A stretch of 5,634 nt of DNA from Thermoplasmata archaeon (GTDB lineage: Archaea > Thermoplasmatota > Thermoplasmata > UBA184): assembly GCA_021826525.1 (NCBI GenBank), contig JAKAZU010000051.1, positions 1 through 5,634 on the forward strand. The letters are read 5' to 3'. Of the stretch, positions 1 to 5,634 are shown one piece after another. The translations under genes were made by a program, and so were the position numbers. Position 1 is the first letter of the stretch, and the number at the start of each line of letters is the position of its first letter. Under the pieces are notes generated by a model that saw only the letters and a list, made by a program, of their open reading frames with translations, was not told the origin of the DNA and ran no database searches.

Positions 1-1
1 G

Positions 2-1870
2 TTCGGCTACGAGCCGCGCCGACCGGTGCGGGAGCTCGACGAGAAAGGCTGGCAGGCCCTCATGTACGGGACCGAGCGGGGGCCCGATGTCGGTGCGGGT
101 CGGGCGTCCCACTGGTGGCTCGGAGGCTGGCTGCGGGAGGGCCTCGTTCCGGCGGTCGAACGCCGGTGGAAGTCGACCAAGAGCGAGGGCGCCAAGGAGT
201 ACTATCTCGGCTTCATGACGTTCCACCCATGCCGCAAGTGCGAGGGTCGGCGTCTCAAACCGGAGAGCCTCGCGGTCACGGTCCTCGGAAAATCGATTTC
301 GGAGATCGTCGGGATGACCGTCGGCGAGCTCGTCCCGATGTTCCGGACCCTGACGTTGACGGATCACGACGAGCAGATCGTCGGCCAGGTCGTCAAGGAG
401 GTCCGCGCGCGACTCGGGTTCCTGCAGAACGTGGGCCTGGCCTATCTCTCGCTCGACCGCGCGAGCGCTACGCTCTCCGGCGGAGAGGCCGAGCGCATCG
501 CCCTCGCCACTCAGATCGGCTCGGGGCTCGTCGGAGTGCTGTACATCCTGGACGAGCCGTCGATCGGCCTTCACCCGCGGGACCACGCCCGGCTCCTGGC
601 GACCCTCAAGACGCTCCGGGATCTCGGCAATACCCTCCTCGTCGTCGAGCACGACGAGATGACGATGCGCGAAGCCGACTGGCTGGTCGATCTGGGCCCC
701 GGCGCGGGGGTGCACGGCGGAGAGGTCCTCTACTCGGGCATCCCCTCCGGCATCGGCAACACCCCGCGGTCGGCCACGGCGGACTTCCTCGCGGGTCGTC
801 GGAGCATCGCGGTCCCCGAGAAGCGCCCGGCCCCGACGGAGCGGTGGCTCACGATCCATGGCCCCCACGAGAACAATCTCAAGGGCGACCCGATCCGCAT
901 CCCGCTCGGTCTCCTCGTCGCCTTCTCCGGGGTCTCGGGCAGCGGGAAATCGACCGCGGTACAGGAAATATTGTACAAGGCCGTCCGGCGCCACCTCGGG
1001 CTCGGCCGGGAGTCGCCCGGCAAGCACGATTTCATCGAGGGGATCGATGCCATCGACCGGGTCCTTCTCATCGACCAGGCCCCGATCGGCCGCACCCCGC
1101 GGAGCAACCCGGCCACGTACACGGGCGTCTGGACCCCGATCCGCGAATTGTTCGCCGGTCTGCCCGACGCGAAGGCGCGCGGTTTCGCGCCGGGACGTTT
1201 CAGCTTCAACGTCGCCGGCGGCCGCTGCGAAGCGTGCGAGGGCGACGGGGTCCTGCGCTACGAGATGCACTTCCTCCCCGCGGTCTACGTCGCATGCGAA
1301 GAATGCCACGGCCGACGGTTCAATTCGGAAACGCTCGAAGTGAAGTTCAAGGGAAAGTCGATCGCCGACGTCCTCGAGATGACGGTCGATGAGGCGGCGG
1401 CGTTCTTCTCCACCCACCGCCGGATCGCCGGACGCCTCGCGCTCCTCTCCGACGTGGGCCTCGGCTACGTCTCGCTGGGCCAGAGCTCGACGACCCTTTC
1501 CGGAGGAGAGGCCCAGCGGATCAAGATCGCCTTCGAGCTCGCGAAGCCTCCCACGGGCCGGACGCTCTATCTTCTGGACGAACCGACGACGGGCTTGCAT
1601 TTCGCGGACGTCGAGCGTCTGCTCGATGTGCTGTTCCGGTTGCGCGGAGGCGGGAACACGGTGGTCGTGATCGAGCACCACCTGGACGTTCTCAAGGCCG
1701 CCGATTGGATCATCGACCTCGGTCCCGAAGGCGGCAACGCCGGAGGCCGTGTCGTCGCCCAAGGGCCCCCCGAGGCGATCGTCGCGGTCGCGGCGTCCCA
1801 TACCGGACACTTTCTCAAGCCTCTCCTGGGCCGACGGGCCGCTCCACGGCTCCCGGTTGCGCGGGCATGA
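2..1870 (+). CDS. uvrA: UvrA, excinuclease ABC subunit A (5'-partial)
   Basis: UvrA is the DNA-damage-sensing ABC ATPase that loads UvrB onto lesions in nucleotide excision repair. The reading frame is open from base 2, giving the last 622 residues; roughly the first third (first Walker A, UvrB-binding region, first half of the first zinc knuckle) lies outside the window. Visible in order: CRKC zinc knuckle half (77-80), first ABC signature LSGGE (158-162), Walker B DE (184-185) and switch His 217; second Walker A GVSGSGKST (310-318); the canonical zinc finger CEAC-X19-CEEC (409-412, 432-435); second signature LSGGE (499-503), Walker B DE (526-527) and switch His 559; then the UvrA-typical ADWIIDLGPEGG and SHTGHFLKPLL C-terminus. 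The first signature reads LSGGEAER, where I recall Gln before the Arg in most homologues. The stop overlaps the uvrC start, so the two genes form an operon. Identification is very secure. Confidence 0.97.
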   Translation, partial: FGYEPRRPVRELDEKGWQALMYGTERGPDVGAGRASHWWLGGWLREGLVPAVERRWKSTKSEGAKEYYLGFMTFHPCRKCEGRRLKPESLAVTVLGKSISEIVGMTVGELVPMFRTLTLTDHDEQIVGQVVKEVRARLGFLQNVGLAYLSLDRASATLSGGEAERIALATQIGSGLVGVLYILDEPSIGLHPRDHARLLATLKTLRDLGNTLLVVEHDEMTMREADWLVDLGPGAGVHGGEVLYSGIPSGIGNTPRSATADFLAGRRSIAVPEKRPAPTERWLTIHGPHENNLKGDPIRIPLGLLVAFSGVSGSGKSTAVQEILYKAVRRHLGLGRESPGKHDFIEGIDAIDRVLLIDQAPIGRTPRSNPATYTGVWTPIRELFAGLPDAKARGFAPGRFSFNVAGGRCEACEGDGVLRYEMHFLPAVYVACEECHGRRFNSETLEVKFKGKSIADVLEMTVDEAAAFFSTHRRIAGRLALLSDVGLGYVSLGQSSTTLSGGEAQRIKIAFELAKPPTGRTLYLLDEPTTGLHFADVERLLDVLFRLRGGGNTVVVIEHHLDVLKAADWIIDLGPEGGNAGGRVVAQGPPEAIVAVAASHTGHFLKPLLGRRAAPRLPVARA

Positions 1871-3567
1871 CGGGGGCCCCGGGCGACCCCCGCTCCTTCG
1901 TCCCCGCGAGCGAGCTCGCGGTCGCGAGCGGAGACGGGTTCCGCCGGGGTCCGGACGCTCCGGGCGTCTACCTCTTCCGGTCGGCGCGGGGGGCGGTGGT
2001 CTACGTGGGGAAGGCCCGCAGCCTGCGCCGTCGGGTGCTCGACCATCTCCGCGCCAAGATCGAGAAGGACGGCACGATCCTCGCCCAGAGTGCGAGCGTG
2101 GAGTTCGTTCCCACCTCGAGCGAGCGCGAGGCGCTCCTGCTCGAGGCCAACCTGGTCAAGCAGTACCAGCCTCCGATGAACACGCTGCTCAAGGACGACA
2201 AGAGCTTCCCGTACCTCTCGATCTCCACCCGCGAGGAGTTCCCTCGCCTGTTGATCGTGCGTCGGCCGCGCCGGGATGGTCGGTCGATCCTGTTCGGACC
2301 GTACACGAGCGCCCGCGAAGCGCGCAGCGTCCAACACCTGCTCGCCGACACCTTCCGCCTCCGGCGCTGCGCCCGCCTCCCGAAGGAGGCCTGCCTGTAC
2401 TACCACCTCCAGGTCTGCAGCGCCCCGTGCATCGGAGCGATCGGACCGGCCGAGTATCGAGCCACGCTCGACCGGGTCGGAGAGATCCTCCGGGGCCGGG
2501 GAGAGCCCGTGGGACCAACCATCGAAGGAGAGATGCGCGCCGCCGCCGACCGCCAGGAGTTCGAGCGGGCGGCGCTCCTGCGGGACGCGCTCGCGGGCCT
2601 CGGCGCGCTCGGCGAACGGCAGAGCGTGATCGGCCCGGGGACGGGACGCGCGGACGTCCTCGCCCTCGCGTTCTCCCAAGACCCCGCCACGCTCCGGGTC
2701 GCCGTCGGCCTGTTGCACGTCGTGGACGGCGAGGTTCGCGGCACCGAGCCGCACCTTCTCGAGATCCCGGCGGACGATCTGCCCGATCCGGGCGAGACCC
2801 TGCGCCAGTTCCTGGCGCAGTACTACGGCGGCCGTCTCGAGCTCCCGCACCGCATCTACGTCCACGGTCCGAGGCCGGCCGGCATCGACGCGACCGTGGA
2901 CGAGCTGTTCGCGAGCCGGGGCATCGAGGTCCAGTTCCATCCCACGGGCCGGCATGCCTCCCTCGGGAGGCTCGCGGAGCGCCTCGCGCGGGCGAGCGTC
3001 GATCAGGTGGTGGCGCGCCCCGCGCCGCGCGAGGTCCTCCTCGCGCTGCAGAGCCTGCTCGAGCTGCCCACGATCCCGAACCGCATCGAGGGGATCGACA
3101 TCTCGATCTTCCAAGGATCGAATGCGGTGGGATCGCTCGTCGTCTTCGAGCGGGGCGCGCCGAAGAAGTCGGAGTACCGGCGCTTCCGCATCCGGTCCGT
3201 GGAGGGAACGAACGATTTTGCGATGGTCGCCGAGGTCGTGCGCCGGCGCTTCCTCCGACGCGTGGCCGAGCAGGAGATCCTGCCGGACCTCCTCCTCATC
3301 GATGGCGGGCGCGGGCAGCTCGGGAGCGCGCTCAGCTCGCTCGCCGCGCTCGGACTCGCGGAGCAGATCCCGACGATCGGCCTCGCCAAGCGGGAGGAGG
3401 AGATCTACGAGCCGGACCGCGCGGAGCCGCGGCGTCCCAACCCGAACTCCCCGCCGATGCTCCTATTGCGGGCGGTCCGCGATGAGGCCCACCGGTTCGC
3501 CGTGACGTACCACCGGACCCGGCGGCGGATCCGCCTGCGCGAAGAGTTCGATCGCGCCGATCGGTGA
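1867..3567 (+). CDS. uvrC: UvrC, excinuclease ABC subunit C, lacking C-terminal HhH
   Basis: UvrC makes both incisions flanking a lesion held by UvrB. The ATG overlapping the uvrA stop (ATGA) is chosen because homology begins soon after it; the frame is open further upstream only inside uvrA. The protein has 566 residues. The GIY-YIG domain starts with GVY (33-35) and YVG (46-48) and keeps Tyr46, Lys49, Arg56, Glu93 and Asn105, the set for 3' incision. Four cysteines (168, 176, 184, 188) match the Fe-S cluster cysteines of UvrC. A UVR motif for UvrB contact spans about 219-254. The RNase H-like 5'-incision domain aligns by eye with E. coli UvrC and keeps Asp411, Asp450, Asp479 and His542 (E. 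coli D399, D438, D466, H538). The protein stops 17 residues after the YHR motif, where E. coli and Thermotoga UvrC continue into tandem helix-hairpin-helix motifs. No clear Shine-Dalgarno precedes it, so translation probably depends on coupling to uvrA. Confidence 0.96.
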   Translation: MTGAPGDPRSFVPASELAVASGDGFRRGPDAPGVYLFRSARGAVVYVGKARSLRRRVLDHLRAKIEKDGTILAQSASVEFVPTSSEREALLLEANLVKQYQPPMNTLLKDDKSFPYLSISTREEFPRLLIVRRPRRDGRSILFGPYTSAREARSVQHLLADTFRLRRCARLPKEACLYYHLQVCSAPCIGAIGPAEYRATLDRVGEILRGRGEPVGPTIEGEMRAAADRQEFERAALLRDALAGLGALGERQSVIGPGTGRADVLALAFSQDPATLRVAVGLLHVVDGEVRGTEPHLLEIPADDLPDPGETLRQFLAQYYGGRLELPHRIYVHGPRPAGIDATVDELFASRGIEVQFHPTGRHASLGRLAERLARASVDQVVARPAPREVLLALQSLLELPTIPNRIEGIDISIFQGSNAVGSLVVFERGAPKKSEYRRFRIRSVEGTNDFAMVAEVVRRRFLRRVAEQEILPDLLLIDGGRGQLGSALSSLAALGLAEQIPTIGLAKREEEIYEPDRAEPRRPNPNSPPMLLLRAVRDEAHRFAVTYHRTRRRIRLREEFDRADR

Positions 3568-3576
3568 GCCGAACGC

Positions 3577-4116
3577 CTACGTGCGGGGACGCTTCGGGTT
3601 CCGGGAGCCGGGCCGCAGCTCGATCCACGTCATCGTGGGCGGGGCGATGTTCAGCCGCCACATCGCCCCGATGAGCTCGCCGATGTGGTGGGCCTCTTCG
3701 AAGGAGATCTGGAGGACCGCATCGCGCACGGTGTAGCGGCCCGGCATCCAGAACGCCTTCACTCGGCGGTCGAGCTCCGGGTCCGTGAGCGTCGCCAGGC
3801 GCGCCTCGATCCCGTCCCAGACGCGCGCGGCGTAGGCGTCGAACTCCTTCCAGTCCTTCGGCTTGCGCGTGGGATCCTGCCACAGGGCGTCGATCGCTCG
3901 CTGGCGGCGGGGGACGATGTACAGGAGCCAGGACTCCTGGACGTTCAGGATGTGGGTGAGGGTCGCGATCATCGAGCCGTGACCGATCCCGAGGTCCCGG
4001 TGCGTAACCTTCTTCGGAAGGCGGCGGATCCGGCGGACGAATGCGTCGAACAGCGCGCGATCGTAGCCGAGGAGAGCGCCCACTTCGAGCACCGAAGCCG
4101 ATGCGCGAGACGCCAT
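3577..4116 (-). CDS. DinB-like four-helix-bundle protein, putative metal-binding
   Basis: The product is a 179-residue protein resembling the DinB/YfiT-like superfamily, helical bundles that usually hold a divalent metal through three histidines; members include thiol-dependent S-transferases and many proteins of unknown activity. Support: a predominantly helical composition, THILNVQESW with His55 in the second-helix metal position, and FEEAHHIGEL (139-148) with His143/His144 in the last-helix position. The end, MTWIELRPGSRNPKRPRT, is basic and probably disordered. No signal peptide or membrane segment is seen, so it is probably cytoplasmic. I chose the ATG at 4116; an in-frame TTG at 4149 would add 11 residues, but nothing upstream of it looks like a ribosome binding site. 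A G-run lies just before the ATG, at very short spacing. It follows psmA by 59 bp on the same strand and converges on uvrC with 9 bp between stops. This is not E. coli DinB (polymerase IV). The family call is moderate and the substrate unknown. Confidence 0.7.
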   Translation of the reverse strand: MASRASASVLEVGALLGYDRALFDAFVRRIRRLPKKVTHRDLGIGHGSMIATLTHILNVQESWLLYIVPRRQRAIDALWQDPTRKPKDWKEFDAYAARVWDGIEARLATLTDPELDRRVKAFWMPGRYTVRDAVLQISFEEAHHIGELIGAMWRLNIAPPTMTWIELRPGSRNPKRPRT

Positions 4117-4175
4117 GGGCCCCCGAGCTGGCCGGTGCCGGGCCTTCAAGATGCGAGCCGCGCTGGGGATCTCAT

Positions 4176-4934
4176 TCAGCGCCCGTTCGCCTTGCGCTCC
4201 GGCGTGCCGATGAACGGCAGGCCCTGGACGCGTTTGGCGATCTCGGCTGGCGTGAGCCGGCGCAATTCCGACTCCGGCTCGAGGATGGCGACGTCGAGCG
4301 CCTCGGGAGGGAACGGGGACGGGGAACCTTCGGCCACGGCCTTCACCGCGAGCTCGAACGCCATGGCTTCATCCCGGTGCTCCCCGATCTTCTCCTCGAG
4401 GTAGTCGGCGACCGCGCGGCGGTTGCGACCGATCGCATAGGCCTTCCAACCGATCGTGGCGCCGCTCGGATCGAGCTCGACCAGTCCGGCCTGGCCGTTG
4501 GTGAACCCGCCGAGTAACAGGGAGACCGCGAACGGCCGGGTCCCGCCGAACTGCGTGAACTGCTGGAGGAGCGTGCCGAGGGAGTGGCCGAGCATCGCGA
4601 AGGGGGCGGGCTCGGAGTAGGCGATGCGGTGGCGCTGGGCTTCGACCCGCAGGAACTCGACGAGGACGCGGGAGTCGGCGATGAGACCGGCCGTGACGCA
4701 GCCGAGCCCGGCGTCGATGGCGAAGCTCTTCTCGACCGAGCTCGCCTCGGCGAGGCTACTGACGGGCAGGTTGCGGTACGCCACGAACACGATGCCCGTG
4801 TCGTAGGTGACCGCGACGGCGGTCCCCCCCATCTGGATCGCCTGCAGGGCGTACTCGACCTGGAACAATCGGCCATCCGGCGAGAAGACGGTGCTCGCGC
4901 GGTCGTACGCCATCTGGCCGGGTTGCATCTCCAT
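4176..4934 (-). CDS. psmA: 20S proteasome alpha subunit
   Basis: Alpha subunits form the outer heptameric rings of the archaeal 20S proteasome, gate the chamber and dock ATPases such as PAN or Cdc48; they are not proteolytic. The protein has 252 residues, close to the usual archaeal length. The N-terminal signature YDRASTVFSPDGRLFQVEYA (10-29) is nearly the Thermoplasma sequence, including the preceding GQMA. The SVEK motif (66-69) places Lys69 at the Thermoplasma Lys66 pocket that receives ATPase HbYX tails. Other family blocks are AGLIADSRVLVEF (82-94), QQFTQFGGTRPF (124-135) and LDPSG. Deviations: RPFAVSL has Ala136 where RPxG is usual, and AYRNLPVSS replaces the common DKK/DKR segment, with a one-residue insertion. 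The ATG at 4934 is preferred because an AGGGG lies 8 nt upstream; the ATG at 4928 matches the Thermoplasma start more closely. Neighbours are a DinB-like gene downstream and a divergent radical SAM gene, not the exosome/SBDS genes often found beside archaeal psmA. Confidence 0.95.
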   Translation of the reverse strand: MEMQPGQMAYDRASTVFSPDGRLFQVEYALQAIQMGGTAVAVTYDTGIVFVAYRNLPVSSLAEASSVEKSFAIDAGLGCVTAGLIADSRVLVEFLRVEAQRHRIAYSEPAPFAMLGHSLGTLLQQFTQFGGTRPFAVSLLLGGFTNGQAGLVELDPSGATIGWKAYAIGRNRRAVADYLEEKIGEHRDEAMAFELAVKAVAEGSPSPFPPEALDVAILEPESELRRLTPAEIAKRVQGLPFIGTPERKANGR

Positions 4935-4942
4935 CGATCGTG

Positions 4943-4949
4943 CCCCTGG
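4943..4949 (-). promoter_or_regulatory. Shine-Dalgarno-like site of psmA
   Basis: On the minus strand CCAGGGG lies 8 nt before the ATG at 4934. It is the only purine-rich ribosome-binding candidate near the gene and favours the first of two close in-frame ATGs. It also implies that psmA mRNA has a leader, in contrast to the divergent radical SAM gene. Confidence 0.5.
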
Positions 4950-4962
4950 AATCGGGCCGCCC

Positions 4963-5039
4963 AGTCGAGCGGGGGATTTGAACCTGCCCCTCGGTCGGGA
5001 CGTTGGTCCATCAAGTTACCTCGCCACCCGTAGCTCGGG
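4963..5039 (-). pseudogene. tRNA-like segment without a usable anticodon arm (possible tRNA remnant)
   Basis: Read on the minus strand from 5039 to 4963 (77 nt). The 3' part holds GGTTCAAATCC, a perfect archaeal B-box/T-loop. The last seven bases before a T discriminator, GCTCGAC, pair with the first seven, CCCGAGC, at five of seven positions; the outer two mismatch. A D-arm-like part follows TA: CGGG and CTTG pair with two G·U, and the loop holds GGTAA in the expected place. The rest fails: the T-stem pairs only 3 of 5, and the anticodon position is GGAC-CAAC-GTCC, a 4-bp stem with a 4-nt loop and no T33. It could be a decayed tRNA, a tRNA-like leader of psmA, or coincidence. No CCA is encoded. 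It ends 28 bp before psmA. I do not call it a functional tRNA. Confidence 0.3.
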
Positions 5040-5076
5040 GGCGCCGGAGCGCGGGGAGACCCTCCGGCCCCTCGGG
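5034..5076. repeat. Long GC-rich inverted repeat (hairpin)
   Basis: GCCGGAG (5043-5049) and CTCCGGC (5062-5068) form a perfect 7-bp stem around a 12-nt loop. Leaving out C5042 as a bulge, 5034-5041 pairs with 5069-5076 for eight more pairs including two G·U, giving about 15 bp. It lies just upstream of the TATA-like element of the radical SAM gene, so it should not be in that gene's leaderless mRNA. It would be transcribed only in a minus-strand RNA running toward psmA. It has no T-run, so it does not look like an intrinsic terminator. Its left arm overlaps the 5' end of the tRNA-like segment. Confidence 0.6.
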
Positions 5077-5090
5077 AAATGGTAATAATC
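5074..5090 (+). promoter_or_regulatory. BRE/TATA-like promoter of the radical SAM gene
   Basis: An A/T-rich island, GGGAAATGGTAATAATC, stands out in GC-rich surroundings. AAAT fits a BRE-like element and TAATAAT (5083-5089) a TATA box. Its centre lies about 30 bp upstream of the ATG at 5116, so with the usual archaeal TATA-to-start spacing of about 25 bp transcription would begin at or just before the ATG. No Shine-Dalgarno precedes that ATG, which agrees with a leaderless mRNA. The complement, ATTATTA, could also serve transcription toward psmA. Confidence 0.55.
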
Positions 5091-5115
5091 TCGGCCCGCG
5101 CCTTCCTCCGAGACG

Positions 5116-5634
5116 ATGGCGACCGACGAGCTGCAGCTGCTTCCGATGGCCTCGAGCTATCGAGGAGCCCTCAGCCCCGCCTGCGCGCAGTGCGCCGAAG
5201 GGCGCAAGATGGTGCTCTTCGTCACGGGGGTCTGCCGGTTCCGCTGCTTCTACTGCCCGGTCTCTCCGAATCGCAATCAGATGGACGTCGCGTACGCGAA
5301 CGAGCGCCGCATCACGTGCGACGCGGACGTCCTCGCGGAGGCCCACGCGATCGGCGCCGCGGGCACCGGGATCACGGGAGGCGATCCGCTCGGAGTCGTG
5401 GATCGCGTCGAGCACTACGTCCGTCTCCTCAAATCCGAGTTCGGGGGCGGGCACAACATTCACCTCTACACGCACGAACCGAATGCGGCGAAGCTCCAGC
5501 AGCTCGCCCGCGCGGGCCTCGACGAGTTCCGCCTCCACATCCCCCACTACCTGTGGGGCCCGCTCTCCGCCTCGGGCGGGGCGTACCGTTCCGTGCTGGA
5601 GGAGGCGCCCTCCTGGGGGATCCGTCGAGGCGTG
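5116..5634 (+). CDS. Radical SAM protein, PFL-activase-like archaeal family (3'-partial)
   Basis: This is an iron-sulfur enzyme that would cleave S-adenosylmethionine to start a radical reaction; the substrate is unknown. Only the first 173 residues are present. The cluster motif is Cys40-X3-Cys44-X2-Cys47 (CRFRCFYC), followed by PVSPNRN and a YANE motif. ITGGDPL (86-92) supplies the GGD/GGE-like SAM amino-group contact. NIHLYTHEPN (114-123) and AGLDEFRLH fit successive strands of the partial TIM barrel. An extra CAQC (Cys23, Cys26) precedes the core and may bind metal. From memory the pattern CxxC, VLFVTGxCxxxCxYCP, YANE, TGGDPL fits an uncharacterised archaeal group described as related to pyruvate formate-lyase activating enzyme (COG2108-like); I could not check this. 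The ATG at 5116 is chosen for its distance from the TATA-like element; Met11 is the alternative. It is transcribed away from psmA. Confidence 0.88.
   Translation, partial: MATDELQLLPMASSYRGALSPACAQCAEGRKMVLFVTGVCRFRCFYCPVSPNRNQMDVAYANERRITCDADVLAEAHAIGAAGTGITGGDPLGVVDRVEHYVRLLKSEFGGGHNIHLYTHEPNAAKLQQLARAGLDEFRLHIPHYLWGPLSASGGAYRSVLEEAPSWGIRRGV

Noticed and set aside
115..1392. A 425-codon plus-strand frame inside uvrA
   Set aside because: It is Arg/Pro-rich frameshifted uvrA sequence without motifs; the UvrA frame explains this DNA.
1705..1866. Upstream extension of uvrC by 54 codons
   Set aside because: It is inside uvrA in another frame, has an Arg-rich low-complexity translation, and UvrC homology starts after the ATG at 1867.
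1567..3114. A 515-codon open frame on the minus strand antisense to uvrA/uvrC
   Set aside because: Its translation is low-complexity and rich in Arg, Glu, Ala and Asp with no recognisable domain, as expected opposite a high-GC gene. The plus strand encodes clear UvrA and UvrC motifs throughout.
3568..3576. Terminator between convergent uvrC and the DinB-like gene
   Set aside because: Only 9 bp separate the stops, with no T-run or clear hairpin; transcripts probably overlap, but nothing specific can be annotated.
4117..4175. Regulatory element between psmA and the DinB-like gene
   Set aside because: Only short GC-rich inverted repeats (GGCCC/GGGCC) are present, no better than expected at this base composition, and no A/T-rich promoter-like stretch.
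5000..5012. C/D-box small RNA, from a TGATGG-like C box on the minus strand
   Set aside because: No matching D box (CTGA) or paired C'/D' boxes occur at suitable spacing.
5011..5547. A 178-codon minus-strand frame over the radical SAM gene
   Set aside because: The plus strand here encodes a canonical CxxxCxxC radical SAM core; the opposite frame has no motif and looks like a GC-rich shadow.
1..5634. CRISPR array, insertion sequence, phage or defence system
   Set aside because: I found no regularly spaced direct repeats, transposase or integrase motifs, or defence-gene motifs; the coding content is housekeeping-like.

Overview
The window looks like a high-GC archaeal chromosome, most plausibly an uncultivated Thermoplasmatota-like lineage. 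The evidence is a 20S proteasome alpha subunit whose N-terminus closely resembles that of Thermoplasma, an archaeal-type radical SAM protein, a TATA/BRE-like promoter placed for a leaderless mRNA, and bacterial-type nucleotide excision repair genes of the kind many mesophilic archaea carry. The lineage call is inference from remembered family sequences; no search was run.

Layout. (1) 2-3567, plus strand: the 3' two thirds of uvrA (cut by the left edge), then a complete uvrC overlapping it by 4 bp (ATGA). This is the damage-recognition ATPase and the dual-incision nuclease of UvrABC; uvrB is not in the window. UvrC has all its catalytic residues and Fe-S cysteines but ends before the usual C-terminal tandem helix-hairpin-helix. 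(2) 3577-4934, minus strand, convergent with uvrC (9 bp between stops): psmA (proteasome alpha subunit), followed 59 bp downstream by a small DinB-like four-helix-bundle protein; the two are probably cotranscribed. (3) 4935-5115: a 181-bp divergent intergenic region that is unusually rich in structure. On the minus strand it has a 77-nt tRNA-like segment with a good T-loop/B-box and partly pairing acceptor ends but no usable anticodon arm, a long GC-rich hairpin that competes for the same bases, and a TATA-like element. (4) 5116-5634, plus strand: the N-terminal 173 residues of a radical SAM protein of the archaeal group related to pyruvate formate-lyase activating enzymes, cut by the right edge.

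The genes divide into a DNA-repair operon, a protein-turnover unit and an uncharacterised radical SAM enzyme. I see no mobile element, CRISPR array or obvious new multi-gene system. The least explained part is the structured intergenic DNA between psmA and the radical SAM gene; the next most notable points are the truncated UvrC and the atypical location and sequence of psmA.
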